A stretch of DNA of 64,000 nt from Tiliqua scincoides (taxonomy: Eukaryota; Chordata; Lepidosauria; Squamata; Scincidae). A model generated the notes under the pieces. That model had not been told where the DNA came from, searched no databases, and worked only from the letters and a program-made list of their open reading frames with translations. Made by a program: the position numbers and the translations under genes. The stretch lies in NCBI RefSeq assembly GCF_035046505.1, contig NC_089826.1, positions 9,902,254 through 9,966,253 of the forward strand. The letters run 5' to 3'. Positions 1-11,655 of the stretch are shown piece by piece. The first letter of the stretch is position 1; each line of letters opens with the position of its first letter.

Positions 1-44
1 TTGTGCAACCTGTTCAGCTTTTCTTGGTAGAGGAAAGTGTCGAC

Positions 45-344
45 CAGGGGTGTCAAACATATGGCCTGGGGGCCTTGGAAGCTCTTTATTTGACCCTCAG
101 GCTCTCCCAGCTGAGCTGTGCTGAGGTGTCAGTGCTGACAGGGCAACCCACATGATAATCGGGCTCTTCCATATCTTGAAAACATGATCAAGATTTGCTT
201 ATTTCTTGTTTGCAGCTGATGAGTTCCTAAGTCAGAAAAAAGTGCTTATTTCTGGTCATGACCAGCTTAATGACATCACTTCTGGCCCTCCGCAGGCATT
301 CTTAATGCTGTTCAGCCCTCTGTATGAAATGAACTTGACACCTG
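45..344. mobile_element. hAT-like MITE, CAGGGGTGTCAAAC family
   Basis: The left end is CAGGGGTGTCAAAC and the right end reads as its imperfect inverted copy (AACTTGACACCTG). Flanking 8-mers GTGTCGAC and GTGTAGGC match at 6 of 8 positions, as expected for an old 8-bp hAT duplication. There is no coding capacity, so mobilisation must have been in trans. A longer relative lies at 5243-5894. Confidence 0.8.
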
Positions 345-2071
345 GTGTAGGCTACTGAACCTGAGCTGAGATGGAGAGAAAAATGGCCACGAGATGGCCA
401 GTAAATAAAAAAGAAACCGACAAGCCATTTTAAAAGAAGCCAGGCAACAGAAGCAAACACCACGAATAGCATGAGGCTTTCCAGGTGCTCAGCCTCTCCA
501 GTATTAATCTTCCTGTGTCACTAGAGAAATAAGGATGCTTAAAAATAGAAGAGAGGAATGGGAGAGGAGAGGCGGGGGAAGCTATGCCATTCCGGGTATT
601 GCCTGGGAAAACCGTGGTTTACATCTCGCTATACGGAAAATGGCTGAGGCTCCCCTGAGGCTGTAGAAACAGACCTTTGAAAACAAGTCACCTATCTTGG
701 AAAGGTGGAAGGGGAGGAAGGGCGTGTCTGCTGACTTCTGGGCAAAAGGAAGAGGGTATAGTACTGCATTCAGGAATCAAATATGCCCTGATCAGGGGCA
801 TGTGCAGATTTAGATGGGCTGACAGCAGACACATGCAGGGAGGGGGAACCTTTATAGGTAAGTCCCAAAACATCTTAAACTACTTTTGCCCAATGTTGCA
901 TATACGCAACAGGGATCAAATGTGTACACCTGCGGGCTGGGCAAAAATGGGTTTAGGAAGGGATCCCCCCCCCCCGCTTTTTCAAAGGCAGGATATACCT
1001 GTCAATCATTTAAATAAATAACAGCACCATCCTACAAGCCCAAAGTACGGCAGTTGCAAAAGGCACTCCGACAGCATGTGATGTGACGCAGCAGAATGGG
1101 GTGGTGACAGGGATGAACGATGGGCAGACTGGCTCCAGTCAGTGATATGGGCTGGGCAGCAGAACCTTTGCCCCATTCCCAGACTCAATCCAGTGTTCTA
1201 CATCCAGGCAGACCTGTACCAGTGACTTTGCTAGCACAGGTCTGAGTAGACTCCTCTGCACTGCAGAGACTTACAAATATTACTCAGAGGAGACCGCCCC
1301 TCCTGCAGAATGCAGTGGTAGCCATTGGTGGGGGGTCGGCAAGGAAGGTTAGGACAGGCTGTAAATGTAGCATATCAGAGAGGAAGGATCCAGATTAGCT
1401 CCTTTGCTGTTCTACTTTGGTCTTTGCCTTTTCTTACTTGCAATCTGAAGTGGAGCAGTCCGTTGGACCACCTCAGGTCTCTACTATTCCCACCTCGTTC
1501 TGCTGCATGTGTAGAAACTGTGGGTCCTATGCTATCCTATCAGCTGCCAGGAAACAGCAGTCATGGGGCTGGCTTGACTGCCGTATCCACTGGAACTCCC
1601 AAATGTGGGGGAGGAGTGCGAGTGTTCCCCTCTCATCCAGCGCGCCTTCTTGTCACTTAATTGCATGGTTTTGTCATCTGAACTCCCGTGGTAGCATGCC
1701 AAATGTGGCCCCCTCCAGGGCCGAGGGTGGGGTGCAGGGTGGGGTACATTGTACTTGGGGCCCAGGGTCAAAGAGGGGACCCGGGAGACAAAGAAGTGGA
1801 GCTGAAAATTTCCTGGGATCCCAGAAGTGTGTGCATAAATTGCGTGAAGACTAGAATTTATATTTGGTGTAAGTCTAAATACATGTAAGTCTCGTAGTTT
1901 TATAGATCGTAATTCAGAGAAATGATGACCCAATGGTAATATGAAATTATGATCCAATGTAAAGGGAAGGGGCCTAAAAGAAACATTGTACCCCTGTTAA
2001 GTTTCTCTCAGAGACCCTGCCCCCCTCACCCAATGATGTACCAGCTTCTGGTCCACCCAAACTCCAGTGCT
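345..2071. other. Intergenic stretch with no recognised feature
   Basis: The open frames here are short, overlap on both strands and lack family signatures. There is a C homopolymer near 966-975. I see no repeat I can name and no RNA gene. Confidence 0.5.
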
Positions 2072-2597
2072 CATAAGAACAGCCCCACTGGATCAGGCCA
2101 TAGGCCCATCTAGTCCAGCTTCCTGTATCTCACAGCAGCCCACCAAATGCCCCAGGAAGCACACCAGATAACAAGAGACCTGCATCCTGGTGCCCTCCCT
2201 TGCATCTGGCCTTCTGACATAGCCCATTTCTAAAATCAGGAGGTTGCGCATACACATCATGGCTTGTACCCCGTAATGGATTTTTCCTCCAGAAACTTGT
2301 CCAATCCCTTTTTAAAGGCGTCCAGGCCAGATGCCGTCACCACATTCTGTGGCAAGGAGTTCCACAGACCAACGACACACTGAGTAAAGAAATATTCTCT
2401 TTTGTCTGTTCTAACTCTCCCAACACTCAATTTTAGTGGATGTCCCCTGGTTCTGGTGTTATGTGAGAGTGTAAAGAGCTTCTCCCTATCCACTCTGTCC
2501 ATCCCCTGCATAATTTTGTATGTCTCAATCATGTCCCTCCTCAGGCGTCTCTTTTCTAGGCTGAAGAGGCCCAAACGCCATAGCCTTTCCTCGTTCA
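2072..2597 (-). mobile_element. CR1-type LINE, 5'-truncated 3' fragment
   Basis: The minus strand encodes the C-terminus of the CR1-clade ORF2, with MIETYKIMQGMDRVDREKLF, then RTRGHPLKLSVGRVRTDK and VVGLWNSLPQNVVTASGLDA, ending FLEEKSITGYKP. It continues into the 3' UTR and tail seen in every other copy here. The fragment is truncated at its 5' end near 2597. Confidence 0.9.
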
Positions 2598-2770
2598 GCT
2601 CCAGTTCAGCACTCCCCTCCTCCCCACATTTTCTTTTCCTCTCTGTCCACCTCTTCCTTTTCCAAAACAGGGAAGTGGAAGGAGTGGCAGCAGAGACCAG
2701 TAGCTGGACAGATATGGGCACCACCCACGAGACAACCACTTCAGCTGATCTTATGGGTGGGCTAACCAGT

Positions 2771-2871
2771 GTGCAAAGCACTAAGTTTTGCAGGGAGCCT
2801 CACCACAGCGTGCAAGCAGTGAGGCTCCTTGCAAAACTTAGTGCTTTGCACCCCCTCTAGCTATGCCACTG
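2771..2871. mobile_element. hAT-like MITE fragment, CAGTGGCGTAGCTAG family
   Basis: Two nearly perfect inverted arms (GCAAAGCACTAAGTTTTGC on the left, its complement on the right) flank a short centre. The right end CTAGCTATGCCACTG matches the copies at 29662 and 34261. The left terminal bases are partly deleted, and no clear duplication is left. Confidence 0.7.
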
Positions 2872-3501
2872 GGGGCCAGCCCTGCACATGTGAGTTAAAT
2901 ACTACCTAGACATGGCCCCAATGCACCCTAGACACTTGGATTAAATACTACCATCAACATAATATTTGAACTGTATGTTGAGGGCTAGTTTGGATGAAAT
3001 ACTCTGCATATAATTAGCCCTCAGTTAGATAGCACACAAGAGGAGGGGGTGATATTCATGCCCACACTCTTCCCCCATGCTTGTAAGAAGGCCAGTGGAT
3101 GTATTGCCCAAACTGGCCCATAAATGTGTCCATGTAGTCATAATATATTGTACTTTTGAATAAAGGTATGCACATTTTTAGGACATGTATAAATAAATAA
3201 AAGCACATGATGATAATTATACCATTGAGACCAATTATACCATTGAGAAAAAAACCCCAAACATTTACATTAATCTATCTGAAGAATACATTGTATCTTG
3301 TATATTTTAATTGCAAGCTGATTTGAGAGCCAGTCTTGGCTGCAAAACAGAGCAATAATAATATACCTAATAATATCCCATTTTGTTTAGGCTTGAGGGT
3401 TTGGAGGAGGGGGCTTCAAATTTTTGCTCTAGCACCATATGCTTGATCCAGATTACCCTTCCCCAAGCTCCTTTTAGCTGCACAGTGGGAAAGTTATAGG
3501 C
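2872..3501. other. AT-rich intergenic stretch, nothing recognised
   Basis: I see no gene, RNA or nameable repeat. A short direct repeat, ATTATACCATTGAGA, occurs twice near 3217-3247. Confidence 0.5.
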
Positions 3502-3968
3502 CAGGGGTGCCCAAACCCTGGCCCTGGGGCCACTTGCGGCCCTCGAGGCCTCTTAATGCGGCCCTCAGGGAGCCCCCAGTCTCCAATGAGCCTCTGGCCC
3601 TCTGGAGTTTTGTTGGAGCCCACACTGGCCACTGACACAACTGCTCTCAGCGTGAGGGCAACTGTTTGATGTCTCATGTGAGCTGTGGATGAGGGTTCCC
3701 TCCACTGCTTGTTGTTTCACATCTGTGATGCAGTAGCAGCAGCAAAGGAAAGGCCAGCCTTGCTTTCTGCAAGGCTTTTTATAGACCTTAAGCTATTGCA
3801 AGACCTTCATTCATTCATATAAGTTCCACCTTTAATATATTCATTTATGTAAACTTATGTAAATTTATTCAAATTTTAAATGTAAATTAGTTCTTTCCCC
3901 CCCCCAGCCCCCGACACAGTGTCAGAGAGACCATGTGGCCCTCCTGCCAAAAACTTTGGACACCCCTG
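3502..3968. mobile_element. hAT-like MITE, CAGGGGTGCCCAAAC family
   Basis: The element has terminal inverted repeats CAGGGGTGCCCAAAC and TTTGGACACCCCTG. It is flanked by a perfect 8-bp duplication, TTATAGGC, at 3494-3501 and 3969-3976. Copies of the same family occur at 37505-37959 and, truncated, at about 27140-27566. It is non-coding. Confidence 0.92.
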
Positions 3969-5134
3969 TTATAGGCTAATGGTGCCTTTAATTTCCCCCC
4001 TCCACAAGTAATAATAGCAGTTGATGGGCAGGTTAAGGTGGGGAACCAGTATAGCGTAAATGTTTGTGTCCCCTTCCCCCACACCATGACTCTGATCCCA
4101 GTTTCACCCCAGAAGCTGCATTTTGAGAGAAAGAAAAAAAAACCCATTAGGTTTTACAAATGTGGAACTTACACACTGCATCTACTTGGGCCGTGAATTA
4201 ACTATACACTGTCCCCTTCAGTACAGGATACTATAGCCCAGTGTCTACTTTTCCTCTTTCCTTGGATGAGGAGAAACTCTGCACCAGCCTGGATGAAGAG
4301 CACTACCCGGGAACTATATATAAGTTCTATAAATATATAACTGTATATAATGCCTGTTTTCACATTACCAACACCTGTGTGAAGCCTGCAGGAGTAATGA
4401 GGTTCTCCTCACCTGCACTTTGCAATGGTGTGGTCCAGGAACAGTTTTCTCCCATCTGCTGTGTGTAGCTGAACAAGGCTGTCACTGAAACGAAATATAT
4501 GAGTTTGAAATGTAAACATATACCAGGGTCACTGTGAGGGCTTTAGATGACATGCTCCCTAACAAATTTCTGATCTGTTTATGACAGTGTAGTCAGCAAA
4601 GGTGTCAGCTGGTCACACACGTACCAGAATGTGGAAAATACTGTTTTGCTAACTCCTGGTGAGCTGGAAGTGTGAACTTGTCCAGACACTCTAGTGCCAG
4701 ATTGCAAAGCTTGGCCCCCTGACATTGGTTGCAAGGACCAGATGAACAAAAAATCACGGAAATCCAGAACTAAACCTGACCTTATTTTCATTTTGTTTAA
4801 AGGATTTCACAGTACTAATGAAATGTGAGGTGGCTGGGAAAAACTGTGTGCCTTCATTATGTTAAAAAAAAATGAAAGAAAGGAAAAAGAAAGGTAGAAA
4901 TGCACTCCTTTGAGTAAACACAGTTCTTACGAATGTTTGTGGGCAAGGTCTGTCTTCCACTGAAAAATAGTGCTGTCTCCTAAGTGAACATAAAACTAAA
5001 GATGAAAGATTGCTGCGGTCTGAAGACAGAAGCTCCCAATACAGTAAAAAGAGAATTGTTCTCATGCATTGAGACAGAGTTATGGTAACCTAATTTCATG
5101 TTGTTTTTCCAGTCAAGTTGTGACTTTTATCCTT
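3969..5134. other. Intergenic stretch with no recognised feature
   Basis: Only short overlapping frames are seen, and nothing is recognisable on either strand. Confidence 0.5.
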
Positions 5135-5242
5135 CTTTATTTTTTTATTTTTATTTTTAAAAAGATGTATATCCATTACCTTCCCATATTTCTGGGAGCT
5201 CAAGCCAGTTTACAAAATAAAAGACAAGATAAAGCAATAAAA

Positions 5243-5894
5243 CAGGGGTGTCAAGCATCAGACTCGTGGGCTGAATGTGGCCTCCAGAAGAAATTTATCT
5301 GACCCCTGTTATAATTGGGTTCCCCCAGCTTGATAACACAGGCCAATACACATTTTGCTTCCTTAAACATTACACCAATTCCTGGGTATATTTGGGGTGC
5401 TGATTCCAAAAATGGCATCCGTTTTGCCTTATCACGTCTAGTTTTGGAGATATAGTATAGCCTCATTAGTGGCCTACATCATGGCTTCCTCAAGAGGAAG
5501 CTGCTTGAACCATTCACTAATGAGGCTATGCTATATCTCCAAAACTAGACGTGATAGGGCAAAACGGATGCCGTTTTTGGAATCGGCACCCCAAATTCAT
5601 ATCAAACCACCATAAAGTTTGGGAAAAAACTTTTCTGACCCTCAGTTTTGTAGGCCTGTGTAATTGAACTCTCTATTAGCTTAAAAATACTTTATGAACA
5701 AAATTTGCACATTTTCTAAACTGTCATTTGCAGCTGATGAGTTTCTATGTGAGATCAAAGTGCTTATTTCTGAACATCATCTCCTTAATGATGTCACTTT
5801 TCTGCTTAATGATGTCACTTCCAGCCCTCAGCAGGTACCACAAATGCTAAATTCAGCCCTCTATACTCTATATGAAACAAGTTTGACATAACTG
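5243..5894. mobile_element. hAT-like element, CAGGGGTGTCAAGC family, with a nested fold-back element
   Basis: The left end is CAGGGGTGTCAAGC and the right end GTTTGACATAACTG. A perfect 8-bp duplication CAATAAAA sits at 5235-5242 and 5895-5902. Its right part resembles the shorter relative at 45-344 (shared GCAGCTGATGAGTT and the 'cttaatga.gtcactt' segment). About 330 bp in the middle (5333-5663) belongs to a separate fold-back element. Confidence 0.9.
5333..5663. mobile_element. Fold-back element with long inverted arms, copy 1
   Basis: Arms at about 5391-5471 and 5514-5595 are near-perfect inverted copies of each other (CTCCAAAACTAGACGTGAT occurs inverted and direct) around a 40-nt loop. 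The outer ends carry ACACAGGCC and GGCCTGTGT. A second copy lies at about 41840-42735. Superfamily unknown. Confidence 0.7.
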
Positions 5895-6000
5895 CAATAA
5901 AACAATAAATTTAAAACAACCAATGCAATCAAAGCACCCAACAGAAACCAGTAAAACACCCCAAATAAAAGCAATGTATGTCTTCAGACTCCTGAAGAAG

Positions 6001-8945
6001 GCCAACACAGTGGTGTAGCTAAGTTGGGGCTGGGGGGGATGTATTATTCCCCTGTGGTAGAGTGGTGGTTTTCTATCATCTCAGCTGGGGGGTGACAGCT
6101 CTTACCTGAGGTGCACATCAAGCACAGTGAAATTGGCCCTCCTGCCCGCCTTGACTTCATACAGCTCCAAATGGAGCCAATTCAGGGACAGGGTCACGCA
6201 TGCACGGTGAGGGGGTGACAGCACAGGTGTAGGGGAGACTCGATGGTGTGGGAGGAGGGGGTTGCACTACTAGAAAACCAGAGAGTGGGAAGAGCAGAAG
6301 CTGGCATATCACTGGGCAAGGACATGGCATTGGCATGCCAACTTGGGCCTCAGAAGGTCTTGGCTCAGCCCTCATGGCAGTCCAGTCTAGATGTTACCAG
6401 TACATGGATGGAGGCAGCTCAGTCCGTCAGATTCAGGGAAAAAAGCAGTTGGCAGACCAGTCAAAAATGGTTATTAATGGTGCCCTCAGCCACCACCAAC
6501 ACTTCCTTCCAGTTTGCAGGCCTGCTCCTCCAAGGAGACTGCTCCCCACTAAGAACAGATTTACAAGCTATATCCCATGCCACCATCAGTCTCCCAGCTA
6601 CCAGTACTTTGATTTTCTTTTCCTCCTAACACCCTCTGTATGTGAAAATCTTGTACTTTTCAGTGCTTCAGGCCAAGATAAATCTTCTCATATCATAATA
6701 GCATCTTGTTTGGTTTTACATGGTGAGGCATTGAAATGCCTACTGGGATAATGCATGCTTGGTAAATGTGCCAAAAAATAAGTAGTAGGGGCAAGGGATG
6801 GTATTTATACCTGCAGCCCACAAAGGCCCCAGAAGCTATAGGTGCACTTCCAAGACTACTGAAAGGGGCTGTGCAGGCTTCAGCGATTGAAATGGGCCAC
6901 ACCAATCTCATGTCCATTCATCCATCTGTCCATCCATCCCCCCCAAATAAGTCATCAGTGTTTCAAGGTATGAATTTCTATCTTCTCCTCTCTGGTTTTT
7001 CAGTTGGAAAAAAAAAAAAAGGCTCTAAACACTCTTATTGATTACAGGTCCACATTTAAGTGTGTCGTATTTTATTTGTTATATTCTAAAGCTGATCTGA
7101 TCTTATATTTACATTACCTTCATCTGACCAGGTCAGTGAAAGATTAGAAAACCACCTTGCTTTGAATCTAGGTAATTGGAACGGCTGGGGCTGCTAGAAA
7201 TTGTTACAAGCCTGTCTCCGGTGAATAGATTTTATTGCTTGTGCACTGAAAAATGGTGTGACCTAAAATCCAATATATGGAATGTTGAAGTTATACTGTG
7301 TATAGGAGCATTTTCTGGCCTCCGTCATCAGTGTTGAGAAACAATGATTTAAGGCAACTGTGGCCCTTCTGCACGTTACTTCACTACATAACTTAGAAAG
7401 TTGGTTACTAGAGAGAGGGCGTTTTTTGTTGAGGCAACAAGATATGGAACTAGCAGGGACATGTGTCAGGGAAGGCAGACCTTGTCCTGCCAGCTTAGCC
7501 TCCCCTACGATTGCACATGCCCTCCGCCCAGTTTCTGAGTGATTGTGCCGTTACCAGGGAAGCTGTGCTGCCCCAAGCTCTAGTCTCCCAAGGTGACTTG
7601 GAGAGACCCAGACAGTCTCAGAGTCTCTCAGGGAGACTAGAACTTGCAGCAATGGGATTGCACAGTCACTAGGACTTCGTGACATCACCCAGGAGCTCTG
7701 AGTACTATGCCTCCCCAGCCCTGGACGACACTGCATATCCCTAGGGAAGTTCTCTCTGATAATTTAATTTAGGCACCAGATCAAGCCCATCCTGTTTTCC
7801 CAAGACTTTATTTAACATGTGGCTTTTATGGCTTTTTATGAGCCGCTTTATTTCTTTGCACTAATGCTTTATTTCGACAGTTATGTTAGTATGACTGTCT
7901 TTTTACTGTTGTTATTATTACGTATTGCACTTTATGATTTTGTTGTAATTGGATTCTACTCGGAATGGAAACGAATAAAATTGTTGGTGTACCGGAAATA
8001 CTTGAAACAGATTAGACTGAGAAGGGAACACAGAATTGAGGCGATCACGTCAACCTAAGCACTGGAAGCATGTTCAGAGATCTACTGCTATGGCATTGAT
8101 AAACTCGCAGTTCTCTATAAGTCCTCCTGAGAGTTTGCTGGACACCAGAAAAACATGCAAAATATTAACCCATAATGCTGGAGGTTTTCAGTTCCTGAAG
8201 AACACCTAGGAGGGTATTTTGTAATGTCAGCATTCTATCAAGAGGTCAATAGAATAATTAACTTTGCAACAAGCGTGCCTGAAAATCTCTGTGCTACCAC
8301 TGCCATCGTCAGCTTTATATCAGTTTTATGGTCCCTTGATAAATATGTGCAACAGTTGTTCCAAAGGGCACTCTGGATAACCAAGCAACTGTTCGTTAGT
8401 GCATCTGTGTTCCTTCAGTAGATGAGTGGTGTGGCAATATGCTAGAACTTAAAGTGATGTTCTCTAGGCAACAAACACCAGGAAAAAAGGGGTGAATTAA
8501 TCTGAATCAACCCGCTGGCTGGCTATGAAAGACTATTAATTCTAATTCTATAATGCACCCACTACTTTTCTTTTTTTTCAATTAAGCTATCACCACTCCC
8601 ACGTCCCTTGTTTCCTTTACTCTCTTTGTGTTGTGAATGAACTTCAGTGAGATCTGGGTGGGACAGTCTATATACCGTCAAGAGAAGACCATTTTTGTGT
8701 AGGAAGGGGGGGGAGCAGAGGTTGCAGCAAGGTTTAAGCTGATTTCAGTGCGTATAACAGTGCAAGTCTAGAATGCCTACTCAGAAGTCCCATTGTGTTC
8801 AATGGGTTTTACTTTCCAGTAGTTATGTATAGGGTCCAACCACAAGTAAAAGCTTTGTGTGACTTGATGTTACTTTCTTGAAGGGTTTTGCAGGTGAAAA
8901 ACAGACACAAATCTGTACTGGTGCCGGCTTAGGATTGTGCTCTAA
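6001..8945. other. Intergenic stretch; one hAT-like end and one possible small frame
   Basis: A lone hAT-like terminus (CAGTGGTGTAGCTAAG) starts near 6010. A 79-codon plus-strand frame at 7819-8058 encodes a hydrophobic N-terminal half and a basic C-terminal half and is discussed as a weak candidate. A remnant of a short MITE with 'ctactcagaag...cccattg' lies near 8755-8845. The rest is unrecognised. Confidence 0.4.
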
Positions 8946-9025
8946 CAGTGTCGTTGCTGGGGGTGCAGGGAGTGTGGACCACACCAGGTGACACAAATAG
9001 GGGGGGTGACACCTCTACTGGTTTT
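8946..9025. mobile_element. hAT-like terminus, CAGTGGCATCGC family
   Basis: The sequence CAGTGTCGTTGCTGGGGGTG, followed by GTGTGGACCACACCAGGTGAC, is the complement of the right end at 13640-13688. The other end was not found. A tandem 'cagaatgcaaagga' repeat follows at about 9029-9110. Confidence 0.5.
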
Positions 9026-9586
9026 TCATGCAGAATGCAGAATGCAAAGGAACAAAATACAGAATGCAAAGGAAAAAATTTTCATGCAGAATGCAAAGGA
9101 ACAAATGGCACTGGAAGAGCTTTCATGTCGGGCAGTGAGTCCCACACAAACCCTCAGGATCCAGTGGAGCGGCACATTTGCGACAGTGCGTGCCGGCAGT
9201 AAGCCGGCGTGTCAAGCCCAGAATTGGGCTCTCAGACAGACAAAATTAGCATAACGGCTTGCTTTTTATCTCCTAATCATGTTTCATCTGAACCAAGATA
9301 GTTCTCCTACAAGAAATATCCCTTTTTTCTCTCTGAGTTCTCTTTCAGGAAATGGACCTACAACTCCACCAGTTAGGTGTGCAAAAATGAAACTCAGGAA
9401 GCCATTAAACAAAGAGCATGTACATTACAAGGGTACTCTTCCTGTCTTCCCTTTTCTAAACTTAAAGGGCTTTACCGTATACCAAGGTCATTTTTACAGA
9501 TACGTGCATATGATTGCAATGCAAATCAATATTTTTTTTGGATTGTGTTGTACAGCTTTCTGTATCAGAACTTTTTTCTGATACAA

Positions 9587-9667
9587 ATCTATATGCAGTT
9601 ACCTGGGAGTATGTCTCTTTGACATCAGTGGGCCTTACTTCTGAGTAGATGTGCTAAGGGCTGTGCT
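9587..9667. mobile_element. Short MITE remnant ('tactcagaagtaagtccca' family)
   Basis: This is an inverted-orientation match to a short interspersed repeat of roughly 100 bp present at 21938-22037, 45023-45119 and 48745-48829. The family ends resemble GGCTGTAATCCTA. Superfamily uncertain. Confidence 0.4.
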
Positions 9668-10148
9668 CTTATAGCCCAGTCCTATGGGCTCCTTACAATG
9701 GCAGAATTTGTGATCCACCATGGTAAATGGTGTAGTGCCACTGTAAAAGGTGCGCCATGGCTGAGCATGTTGGAGCTGCTGGCACAAATGACTGAAAACT
9801 CCACATGCCCATCAACAATGGATGTTGTTGCCCCCACCAGAGCAGAAATGGCAGGATGGCAGTGGGGATTGGGTCTAGCCAGAGACATGTCAAGGGCAAG
9901 CCAAGGGTTGATACCAGTGGCAACTGCAGTACTAATATTCTGTGCACCCAGACCAGGATCAACACGCCCCTAGGACCCACTCTTATTTACATCAACCAAA
10001 GAGCTGGCACAGATCCAAGTAGGCCCATTGGGGGCCAGCCAGTGGCAGAGTGGCATAAAATATCTACTCCGCCACTGACTGGTTCCCAGTTAGCCCATAG
10101 CAAACACTGCGCAAGAAGCACTGCATGCTCTGGGCCAGCCCAGGACGG

Positions 10149-10509
10149 GGTTGACCTAGTCATGGGGAATTTTCATAGTGCTGCTCTTTTATCAAGGGCA
10201 TCTGAAGGAAAACAGGGGCAGCATCAAAAATTAACCCCTCCAAAAAGACTTCTAGTTTTCTTCAGAAACTTTCACTTATCTTTTCACTTACTTTTCATAG
10301 TCAATGGGGAATTGACTATGGGGGGTTGACAGGATGGGGTTGACAGGATGGGGTTGACCTAGTCATGGGGAATTTTCGTAGTGATGCTCTTTTATCAAGG
10401 GCATCTGAAGGAAAACAGGGGCAGCATCAAAAATTAACCCCTCCAAAAAGACTTCTAGTTTTCTTCAGAAACTTTCACTTATCTTTTCACCTACTTTTCA
10501 TAGTCAATT
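10149..10509. repeat. Tandem duplication of a ~160-bp unit
   Basis: About 160 bp beginning GTTGACCTAGTCATGGGGAA at 10149 is repeated with only a few differences from about 10349. The two units are separated by a short stretch containing a repeated 'gggttgacaggatg'. The unit belongs to no repeat I recognise. High identity suggests a recent local event. Confidence 0.85.
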
Positions 10510-10579
10510 TTCATTTTAGAATATCAGTCTCAGGCTTTGCCTCTTTTTTTGTTTGTTTATATTGTTTATATATTTGCTC

Positions 10580-11655
10580 CAGACTGAGAGCAAAGTCCAG
10601 CTGAAATGTCTGCATGACTTCCTCTTTGCCAACGATGCAGCTATCACCGCCCGCTCTGCCAAAGATCTCCAGAAGCTCATGAACTGTTTTAGCAAGGCCT
10701 GCCAAGACTTTGGACTGACAATCAGCCTGAAGAAAACACTCACCTCCCTGCATTACAATCTCTGCGCATGAACTGGAGGTTGTCCATAACTTTGTGTACC
10801 TTGGCTCAACTATCTCCGACACTCTTTCTCTCCATACCGAGCTAAACAAACGCATCAGTAAAGCAGCTACACAACAAACAAAAAGCTGACGGAACATACC
10901 AAGATCCAGGCATTTGGTGGGCCGCTGTGAGATACAGGAAGCTGGACTAGATGGGCCTATGGCCTGATCCAGTGGGGCTGTTCTTGTGTTCTTGTGTTCT
11001 TATTCCTATAGAGCTTGCATCTTGAGTACACTTCTGTACTGCAGTGAGTCATGGACAGGAGAGGAAGCTGAACGCTTTCCACATGCGCTGACTCCGACAC
11101 ATCCTCAGTATCACCTGGCAGGATATCACCTGTGTTCCAAACAACACAGTCCTGGAACGTGCTGGAATCCCTAGCATGTATACCCTGCTTAAACAGAGAT
11201 GCCTGCATTGGCTTGGTCATGTAGTGAGAATGGGCGATGGCTGGATCCCAAAGATCTCCTCTATGGAGAACTTGTGCAGCAAAAGCGCCCTACAGGTAGA
11301 CCACAGCTGCGATACAAGGATATCTGCAAGAGGGATCTGAAGGCCTTAGGATTGGACTTCAACAGGTGGGAAACCTTGGCTTCTGAGTGTCCCGCTTGGA
11401 GGCAGGCTGTGCAGTATGGCCTTTCCCAGTTTGAAGAGACACTTGGCCAACAGACTGAGGCTAAGAAGCAAAGAAGGACGGCCGGAATAGGAAGGAAGGC
11501 CAGGGAGACAGACCAGGGACAGACTGCACTTGCTCCCAGTGTGAAAGGGTTTGTCACTCCCGAATCGGCCTTTCTCAGCCACACCAAATGCTGTTCCAGA
11601 ACCACCATTCAGAGTGCGATACCATAGTCTTCTGAGACTGAAGGCTGCCAACCCT
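10580..11655 (+). mobile_element. RTE/BovB-like LINE, 3' part, broken
   Basis: The plus strand encodes LHDFLFANDAAITARSAKDL and FGLTISLKKT (reverse-transcriptase palm), then YRACILSTLLYCSESWT. The C-terminal region follows, with DPKDLLYGELVQQKRPTGRP and RYKDICKRDLKALGLDFNRW. The catalytic FADD box reads FAND, so the enzyme is dead. Frameshifts and a CR1 insertion (10909-11004) break the frame. The last ~70 bp, from CTGTTCCAGAACCACCATTC to TGCCAACCC, recur in the retroposons at 38516 and 44327 and in part in the 5S SINEs. The clade name is from memory and not certain. Confidence 0.8.
10909..11004 (+). mobile_element. CR1 LINE 3' tail nested in the RTE-like LINE
   Basis: About 96 bp starting GGCATTTGGTGGGCCGCTGT and ending in three units of a TTCTTGTG-like tail. 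It interrupts the reverse-transcriptase region between the FAND-containing segment and YRACIL, so it is younger than the host LINE. Confidence 0.88.

Larger units (their letters stand above)
5135..6000. mobile_element. Old LINE or SINE tail remnant interrupted by a hAT element
   Basis: AT-rich sequence with the motif of a squamate retroposon 3' end (a T-rich tract, then a segment resembling 'tatatcc...caagccagtttacaaaataaaa') resumes after the hAT insertion at 5243-5894. The family is not determined. It is interpreted as an older retroposon split by the hAT. Confidence 0.4.

Noticed and set aside
9805-10604. Gene family suggested by two frames sharing the peptide ASEGKQGQHQKLTPPKRLL
   Set aside because: The shared peptide results from the tandem DNA duplication at 10149-10509. 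There is no splice or family support.
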